Notes under the pieces: generated by a model
The model's database searches: none
Told to the model about the DNA's origin: nothing
What the model saw: the letters and a program-made list of their open reading frames with translations, nothing else
Assembly (NCBI RefSeq): GCF_002811985.1
Contig: NZ_NPDU01000003.1
Span: 65,131-129,130 of the forward strand
DNA: 64,000 nucleotides
Direction: 5' to 3'
Source: Leptospira adleri
Lineage (GTDB): Bacteria > Spirochaetota > Leptospiria > Leptospirales > Leptospiraceae
Program-made: the position numbers and the translations under genes
In this document: positions 58,652 through 64,000 of the stretch, one piece after another
How positions within the stretch are numbered: the stretch's first letter is position 1
Layout: every line of letters starts with the position of its first letter

Positions 58652-59434
58652 TCATTGGCCTTGATATTTTTCAAAGACGAAATTATCGTCCTTCGACAGT
58701 TTAATTAGTCGGATTGCGTACAATATCATCCAAAGCAATGACAAGAGCCCTCCCGGAACGGCAAATTGTGCGGCGGTTTCGGTAAAACCAAAGTGAAAGT
58801 TGATAAAAACTACATAAATCGTCAGTAACAAAGCGCCGATGATTCCGAACCATGAATTCACTTTTCCGAATATATCACTTTTCAACATGACTATTGACAT
58901 TGATAAGTTTGCGATACTCGGCAAAAAAAATCCTAAAAATACAGCAGGACTTCCATGTTTTCCTTGCGATAACAATGCTTCGCCGGCCGCCAAATATAAA
59001 AGTTTTTCAGATACGACATTTGTAGAAAAATATTTTATGCTTAATTCGTACATGGCCAATGAAACGTTGTTCGATACCAAAAGAATTGAACCAAAGAAAA
59101 ATATTAAGAATGCAAATAGGCTGTAAGAATAAATTTTTTCTTTTTGAGCAATATACAGCGCAAAATAGGAGGGAATTAAGAAAATTTGTATGATCACCGT
59201 TAACAAATCAAGATTATATAAACTTAATAGTGGGTTCGTTCGAAACTGCTCGAATCTTCCTATTGCAGTTTGCGGAATCTTTGATACATTAACACCGTTT
59301 AAAATGCCGATCAGGACGTCGCAGACTATCAACAAGGCTGAGATGACGGTGAAAATTCCCCCGAAAAATAGAAATCTTTTTTCTTGCGGTTGCGATCGCT
59401 GGCGCAATATTTCTAGGAAGTAGTCGTTACTCAT
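58652..59434 (-). CDS. DUF4386-like integral membrane protein
   Basis: With the ATG at 59434 (preferred over starts far upstream in the open frame) the protein has 260 aa and about six membrane segments, beginning MSNDYFLEILRQRSQPQEKRF. The blocks FFFGSILLVSNNVSLAMYELSIKYFS and HGSPAVFLGFFLPSIANLSMSIVML resemble DUF4386. It is AT-rich relative to the left part of the window and lies in the cassette-like region. Confidence 0.6.
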   Translation of the reverse strand: MSNDYFLEILRQRSQPQEKRFLFFGGIFTVISALLIVCDVLIGILNGVNVSKIPQTAIGRFEQFRTNPLLSLYNLDLLTVIIQIFLIPSYFALYIAQKEKIYSYSLFAFLIFFFGSILLVSNNVSLAMYELSIKYFSTNVVSEKLLYLAAGEALLSQGKHGSPAVFLGFFLPSIANLSMSIVMLKSDIFGKVNSWFGIIGALLLTIYVVFINFHFGFTETAAQFAVPGGLLSLLWMILYAIRLIKLSKDDNFVFEKYQGQ

Positions 59435-59694
59435 TGGATTTTTTACCCTAAGAGATCGCCTTTTCATCGTAAAGAGCAATCTTTTCTTCAAATTCTTTTG
59501 TTCGTAAGATAAAAGGAATGAATAGTCCCGATATAGGTAATGTTTTCCTTTTGACATCGGCTCTTGACAATGACGCATAACGAAGATTCCGGCCGCGCCA
59601 GAGTTTTTCGTAACCAGAGTCGGCAGTGCTTCAAACGAGAGAACAGAGTTTGGATTGTATAAGCGATTCCGAGCAGAATTCGAAGCTCGAAGGG

Positions 59695-60255
59695 TCACAT
59701 GCGCGGGTTCCCAATATCTAATCGGTTTCCATTTTCGAGTATTTCCGTCTGAGATTCCTTCATCAATTTAATAAGGTTCAGTAAAGATTTCTCAATCGGA
59801 TTGGCAAAACTTAAAAACCCCGAGAGAGTCATGGTCTGCGATAGGAATGTATAGGACGTTCCGTCTAACGTTAAATGCCACTCGGTGCTATTCCACGGAA
59901 GTTCCGCGAGCGCAGCATTTAGCGGATCGAATTTGCGTTCTGAATCGAGAACATAGATATCAATCGGGTCGATGGAGCGAGGTTCAAACGTTGCAATTGC
60001 GGTTCTATAAATTGGATCCAGCGGTTTTCGGTCATAGGTAAGAGCGGAGACGTCGAAACCCATTACCGCCGAGTGAACCGAGAAGGAAGGCATAAAAAAA
60101 CCTATCCAAGAGGCGGTCACATCCGATTCTCGAGTTTTTCCATTGCGACGATCCCTCGTTTTGTGCCGACCCGGTCTAAATTCATTAAATCCTATCGCCG
60201 CCGCGAGAAGGTCCACTCTTTTGTGGGATTGAATTATAGCTTCAAGACGAAACAT
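59695..60255 (-). CDS. Hypothetical protein, cassette-like
   Basis: A 186-residue cytoplasmic protein. No family recognised; it has TASWIGFFMPSFSVHSAVMGFDVSALTYDRKPLD and a helical end. It is preceded at 60279-60287 by CGCCTAACG, 24 bases from its ATG, in the same arrangement as the neighbouring cassettes. Confidence 0.55.
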   Translation of the reverse strand: MFRLEAIIQSHKRVDLLAAAIGFNEFRPGRHKTRDRRNGKTRESDVTASWIGFFMPSFSVHSAVMGFDVSALTYDRKPLDPIYRTAIATFEPRSIDPIDIYVLDSERKFDPLNAALAELPWNSTEWHLTLDGTSYTFLSQTMTLSGFLSFANPIEKSLLNLIKLMKESQTEILENGNRLDIGNPRM

Positions 60256-60278
60256 ACGTTATGTTTGCTCTGGAATTT

Positions 60279-60790
60279 CGCCTAACGACGGGAATTTGAC
60301 AACTTCGCTCCCGGCTTTTAGTGGCAACTTATTTTTACCGAATGTCTCGTAAGCCACTATTTAGTCAAGTTCGCAAGATTACGTATCAATGAGCGGAGTA
60401 AGTCGAGCGGAATATCAAAGAGATTATACGGCTACTTGGTAGATTCCAAAAGGAAAATACTTATAGTTTGTGCCAAAACCTGCTTGTACTTAAGATCATT
60501 AAATGTAATATATATTGCATGAGATTACCATTAGGACATTTAGATATTCCGGAATCAATCTGGCTCAAATTAAAAAAGCTGCTCCCTAAGTATACGAGAA
60601 TCATTTCCAATGGCGGACGACCTCGCATAGATGATAGGACTGTGTTTGCCGCTATATTTCATCGTGTTAAAAGATGTTCGAGACACCTTAGCGCTGTCCC
60701 GCGAACCGAGTGACAAAGCAAATGTGGCTTTAGCCCGAAGTGAGGGTCGCATGAGCGATCCCGAACGGAGCGAGGAGACGAAGCTAGGCG
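60279..60790 (-). repeat. attC-like element interrupted by an IS remnant
   Basis: The left box CGCCTAACG is at 60279-60287 and the right end GCTAGGCG at 60783-60790. The stretch from about 60674 to 60790 matches the right halves of the elements at 61612 and 62577 (shared CAAAGCAAATGTG and CGAGGAGACG), and contains the hairpin GTCGC-GCGA. Between them lies an IS5-type fragment and a short hairpin with AGTGGC and GCCACT. I read this as one element split by an insertion. Confidence 0.6.
60517..60675 (+). pseudogene. IS5-type transposase remnant
   Basis: About 53 residues match the start of IS5-type transposases, MRLPLGHLDIPESIWLKLKK, then NGGRPRIDDRTVFAAIF. The frame then runs directly into the attC-like element, so only the N-terminal fragment is left. 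No terminal inverted repeats were identified. Confidence 0.65.
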
Positions 60791-60797
60791 ACGAGGA

Positions 60798-61591
60798 TTA
60801 TTTTTCATGTTTTTCTAAAAACGAACCAAAAATCCAACCTTCCACACTCGTTGTTGGATATCCTCCTGGACAAGGTGGATGTAATTTTACATAATACCAA
60901 TAGGCTTCTTGATTCGAAATCTTCTCTTTTTCTATTGAATGACCAATTAATCGAACAGATGCACCTTTTGGAATTCTGATGTATTCTTCTGCAGGAAGCT
61001 CAAGACCAATGGGGTTTATGCAACCTTCATTAACTAATGAATCGAATCGGATAATTGTGTTTTTGTCGACGATTGGTTTTGACCTAAAATATACATCTTT
61101 TGATATTTGGTATTCTTCGTAATTATCTGTTCGAATTGGGAATTCCTGATGCTGATCAGACGATCCTTAGGTTTATGAGAAGCAATATCGTAATGAACTG
61201 CTGGCTCCTTACAATTCTTCTTTTCGAAACAACATTCTATCATTTTCTCAGGCAAATAATCATGAACCTTAAAATAATATTCGCAAATAAATTGTTTATC
61301 GGGATACGTTGATTCTTTATAGCTTAATCTAGTTACATTTATATTAATTTTATTTTCAGTAGTATTAAACTTAGCATTTCCACGCAAAGGTGGGTCACCC
61401 CAAAAAATCAGTGACGCTTTTCCATTCTTAAAACTAATATAACTGTAATCGTTTTTCCAATGTTTCGGTTCTTCTAATATCCTTATTAATTCATTAGGAG
61501 ATGGAACCGTTAATCTAATGTCCTCTTTTTTTAGACCACCATTACATTTTATCAGAATCAGAAATAGTAAAACGAAAATACCTTTTTTCAT
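60798..61591 (-). pseudogene. Frameshifted lipoprotein with C-terminal SH3 domain
   Basis: The first frame (61591 to 61034, 185 aa) starts with a lipoprotein signal MKKGIFVLLFLILIKC and has no recognised domain. Near 61138 a different minus-strand frame takes over, reading IRTDNYEEYQISKDVYFRSKP, then IRIPKGASVRLIGHSIE and SNQEAYWYYVKLHPPCPGG, an SH3-type domain, to a stop at 60798. A single-base change in a GGG run would join them. The joined gene would end 8 bases before the attC-like element, exactly like its neighbours. It could be a real pseudogene or a sequencing error. Confidence 0.65.
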
Positions 61592-61611
61592 AAATTTATT
61601 TTAATCATAGT

Positions 61612-61792
61612 CGCCTAACGAAAGAGTCTCCTCGACGTTGCGTGTCCAAGCGCTTAAGCTCGACGGACTTGACACGAGGTTCGAGTGAGCCTTAGCGAAC
61701 GGCTCGCGAACCGAGGTGGCAAAGCAATCTACGGAGCCGGAGTGAGGATCGCATTAGCGATTCCGAACGAAGCGAGGAGACGAAGCTAGGCG
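61612..61792 (-). repeat. attC-like recombination element
   Basis: About 181 bases from CGCCTAACG (61612-61620) to GCTAGGCG (61785-61792). GC-richer than the genes it separates, with the hairpin GGATCGC-atta-GCGATTCC near the right end. It matches the neighbouring elements along most of its length and lies between higA and the lipoprotein gene. Confidence 0.65.
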
Positions 61793-61814
61793 TAGTCGCG
61801 TTAATACTAAAACT

Positions 61815-62216
61815 TTAAATGAAAACTGCGGGAGAAACATTAAATCTTTTAGACAAAGCTTTGACTTGTCTTACATTTAATTCCCTTTTACCATTTAAAA
61901 TCTCTGATACAACACCTTGACTACCAAGTTCCTTCATATCTTTTTGCGATAAGCCGTGTTCTTCCATTAAAGACTTGAGAATTTCAATTGGATCTGATTC
62001 AATTTCTGGAAAATGATCAGATTCATATGATTCAACGACGTTTCCAATTGTTTCCATCAGTGGAGCCAACGGATGTTTTTCGTTATTGCCCACCTCATCA
62101 ATTAAGTTATCCAATATCTCCACAAGCTTCTTATATTGCTTTTGGGTTCTTGGGTATGAAATCACTTCTTTAATCTCAGGCCATACGTTCTTTACTTTTT
62201 CTAATTCAGCGATCAT
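61815..62216 (-). CDS. higA: HigA-type antitoxin
   Basis: A 133-residue antitoxin: the C-terminal part has IEILKSLMEEHGLSQKDMKELGSQGVVSEILNGKRELNVRQVKALSKRFNVS, an XRE/HTH domain of the HigA type, preceded by a helical N-terminal half. It starts 1 base after the toxin gene's stop, so the two are translationally coupled. HigA binds HigB and represses its own promoter. Confidence 0.87.
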   Translation of the reverse strand: MIAELEKVKNVWPEIKEVISYPRTQKQYKKLVEILDNLIDEVGNNEKHPLAPLMETIGNVVESYESDHFPEIESDPIEILKSLMEEHGLSQKDMKELGSQGVVSEILNGKRELNVRQVKALSKRFNVSPAVFI

Positions 62217-62217
62217 T

Positions 62218-62505
62218 TCATACCTTCCATTTTCCTTTGTTATACTCTGAATGAGTTAAAATTTCTCGGATATAAACTTTCTTCCTATTAAAGTGAATTG
62301 CGGCAATAAGTCTGAAATTGTTTCCAGATATATTAAAAACGAATAAATTTTGCACAATATCTACTGAAGGAAAAACCTTTCTTAGATCAGGGAAGCTATC
62401 AAAATCCGTCTTACTTAAAACTTTATGCCATAATTCCAACGAAGATTTCGATTTTGGATATTGTTCAATAAATTCTGTAATCTTTCGCTTACTTATTACA
62501 TGCAC
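62218..62505 (-). CDS. higB: HigB-type mRNA interferase toxin
   Basis: A 95-residue toxin: MHVISKRKITEFIEQYPKSK, SKTDFDSFPDLRKVFPSVDIVQNLFVFNISGNNFRLIAAIHFNRKKVYIREILTHSEYNKGKW, matching the HigB family of ribosome-dependent endoribonucleases. Gene order toxin-then-antitoxin is typical of HigBA. The start is GTG. Toxin-antitoxin cassettes are common in integron arrays, where they stabilise the array. Confidence 0.87.
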   Translation of the reverse strand: MHVISKRKITEFIEQYPKSKSSLELWHKVLSKTDFDSFPDLRKVFPSVDIVQNLFVFNISGNNFRLIAAIHFNRKKVYIREILTHSEYNKGKWKV

Positions 62506-62576
62506 AAATTGAATAATATCTCATATTGAGATTTTCGCAAGATTTATTTTAGTCAGAAGAAATTTTTAAGCGATTA

Positions 62577-62760
62577 CGCCTAACGATCTAGGTTTATCGA
62601 CGTTTGCGGTTCTGGAGCGCTTACGCGCGAAGGGATTGACTGAGGCTTGAGCGAACCTTAGTGAGCGATCACAAGCCGAACGTCAAAGCAAATGTGCGGC
62701 GCCGGAGTGAGAGTTTGCAGAGCAAATCTCGAACGTAGCGAGGAGACGGAGTTAGACGCC
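62577..62760 (-). repeat. attC-like recombination element
   Basis: About 184 bases from CGCCTAACG (62577-62585) to GTTAGACGCC (62751-62760). The ends GCCTAAC and GTTAGAC are imperfectly complementary, as in attC sites. Near the right end GAGTTTGC and GCAAATCTC form a hairpin. The toxin gene starts 72 bases to its left; the next gene stops 12 bases to its right. Confidence 0.7.
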
Positions 62761-62771
62761 GTAACCTAAAC

Positions 62772-63482
62772 TTAAGAAGGCTTTGAATTTCCAAACTTTT
62801 CCATCACACTAATAATTGGATTAAAATTAAGATCCGTAGTTAATGAATCTTTAACATATCCGGTTTGCGGGTCGGAAAACAAATATTTAGCTATTTCTAA
62901 CCTAAATTGATTTTTATCTTGAGAGTCAGAAATAGAATTTTCAAACTCTTTGAATTGCGACAATACAGTTGACCGATGAGAATAGAGAAAATTGAGGTGA
63001 CGTTCGGTCCGATATTTTGATAAAGAAATTTTAGTTACTAAAGAAGGTAAAAATATTAAGACCATTTTCTCCAATGTGTATTTAATTATTTTAGCAACAC
63101 TTGCATCTTCAGGAAATGGATAGCAAAATAGTGAAACGCCTACAGAAACAAATAAGACAATTATGCTAATGACAAAAGAGATAAACCATCCTGTTTCGTA
63201 TCTGCTATGTTCTGCTTGTAGATTTTTAAAATTGTTCCCTGCCTCATCAACGACTTTACTTGATATTTTATCTCTTAAGCTATTTAATATTTTTGCGGCT
63301 TCGCTCGCTGTTTTTTTAACCTCAATGATTATACCATCTGCATCTTTGGTCGCCTTTTCCAAAACACCGTATTGCTTCCCATCATTCATTTTTATCTGAA
63401 GCACATAGACGCTGAAATAAATTATGTTTTGATCATGATAAATATGCTTTTCTCTAAACCATTCAATTACAGCAGTTCGCAT
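62772..63482 (-). CDS. Membrane-anchored hypothetical protein, cassette-like
   Basis: A 236-residue protein with about three membrane segments (GWFISFVISIIVLFVSVGVSLF near residue 98 and ILKYTLEKMVLIFLPSLVTKISL) and a soluble N-terminal half. No family recognised. It is AT-rich and ends 12 bases before an attC-like element, consistent with a gene cassette. Confidence 0.6.
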   Translation of the reverse strand: MRTAVIEWFREKHIYHDQNIIYFSVYVLQIKMNDGKQYGVLEKATKDADGIIIEVKKTASEAAKILNSLRDKISSKVVDEAGNNFKNLQAEHSRYETGWFISFVISIIVLFVSVGVSLFCYPFPEDASVAKIIKYTLEKMVLIFLPSLVTKISLSKYRTERHLNFLYSHRSTVLSQFKEFENSISDSQDKNQFRLEIAKYLFSDPQTGYVKDSLTTDLNFNPIISVMEKFGNSKPS

Positions 63483-63615
63483 CCGAGGGAAGTCAGGATT
63501 GTGAATCCCTTGTGGATAACGTCCAAAATATTTCGCAGATTTAAGAATGAATGAGAAGGCTCTCCTTGCCGATTGAGTTTGTAACGATCAAATTCAAAAA
63601 AAGGAGAACCCCCCA

Positions 63616-64000
63616 ATGAGGGCAGAAGAAGAAAAAGCGCACCTGAAAGTAATTCAAGTGGATGAGACCCAGCTCAAGAAAGACTTGAGCGAACTCGTAA
63701 GAGGCTCAGTGGAAGAAACGCTGAACGCTCTCTTAGATGAGGAAGCGGATAAACTCTGCAAAGCCTCAAGGTATGAGAGAAACCCGGATCGAGTAGATAC
63801 AAGAGCGGGTTCGTATAATAGAAACTTCGAAACAAAAGCCGGAAAAGTAAAGTTAAAAGTTCCGAAACTTAGAACAATTCCGTTTGAGTCGGCGATCATC
63901 GATCGATACAAACGAAGGGAGAGTTCGGTAGAAGAAGCTCTCATGGAGATGTATCTCGCTGGAGTTTCCGTTCGGAGAGTCGAGGATATCACCGAGAGCC
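63616..64000 (+). CDS. IS256-family transposase, cut by window end
   Basis: The frame from the ATG at 63616 runs to the window end without a stop. It encodes an IS256/Mutator-type start: LVRGSVEETLNALLDEEADKLCKASRYER, then TRAGSYNRNFETKAGKVKLKVPKLRTIPFESAIIDRYKRRESSVEEALMEMYLAGVSVRRVEDI. A strong AAGGAGAA lies upstream. It is a mobile element at the edge of the accessory region. Confidence 0.85.
   Translation, partial: MRAEEEKAHLKVIQVDETQLKKDLSELVRGSVEETLNALLDEEADKLCKASRYERNPDRVDTRAGSYNRNFETKAGKVKLKVPKLRTIPFESAIIDRYKRRESSVEEALMEMYLAGVSVRRVEDITES

Overview
The window reads as a chromosomal segment of a Leptospira species. A DUF1564 protein (a family I know only from Leptospira), many TTG starts, loose lipoboxes, the mix of cyclase and 7TMR-DISM signalling proteins, and the dispersed short repeats all fit this. 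Base composition looks mid-range rather than very AT-rich, which suggests one of the less AT-rich species of the pathogenic/intermediate group. No rRNA, tRNA or CRISPR array was seen.

Left part (1-21.4 kb), mostly housekeeping and signalling: a coupled cheD / HDOD / shikimate kinase operon; a tyrosine recombinase; a GPH-type transporter; an SDR and a metallo-beta-lactamase-fold protein; a predicted outer-membrane beta-barrel; a 7TMR-DISM class III cyclase; bcp plus an M61 peptidase; two further SDRs; argB; a GAF-GAF-PP2C phosphatase; a phosphofructokinase; and a secreted protein.

Middle (21.8-28.7 kb), a methionine-cycle operon on the minus strand: an ArsR-methyltransferase regulator (SahR-like), ahcY, a 7Fe-type ferredoxin and cobalamin-dependent metH, with a small protein at the end. 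A perfect 24-bp palindrome sits just before the regulator's ATG and probably controls the whole unit. ahcY removes S-adenosylhomocysteine and metH remethylates homocysteine, so the genes form one recycling circuit.

28.7-45.9 kb: DUF1564 protein, TetR plus thioesterase, lipoproteins, polysaccharide deacetylase, methyltransferase, ChrA-type transporter, a HAMP-class III cyclase, a 7TMR-DISM-GGDEF protein, an acyl-CoA ligase, DoxX and small proteins.

46-64 kb, accessory. It holds an FAD dehydrogenase, a Bcr/CflA-type MFS exporter, an ECF42-like sigma factor with its DGPF partner, two separate ArsR-AHSA1 modules with operators lying on their start codons, and a set of unknown or poorly characterised proteins. 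At 59-63.5 kb there is an integron-like array on the minus strand. Small AT-rich genes (a membrane protein, higBA, a broken SH3 lipoprotein, a hypothetical protein, a DUF4386-like membrane protein) alternate with GC-richer elements of about 185 bp that begin CGCCTAACG and end in GTTAGAC/GCTAGGC, like attC sites. One element is disrupted by an IS5-type remnant. A similar single cassette sits at 46.2-46.7 kb. The window ends inside an IS256-family transposase.

Across the window an imperfect palindrome, GTAAGAGCTCCTAC, recurs at least ten times, nearly always between genes.
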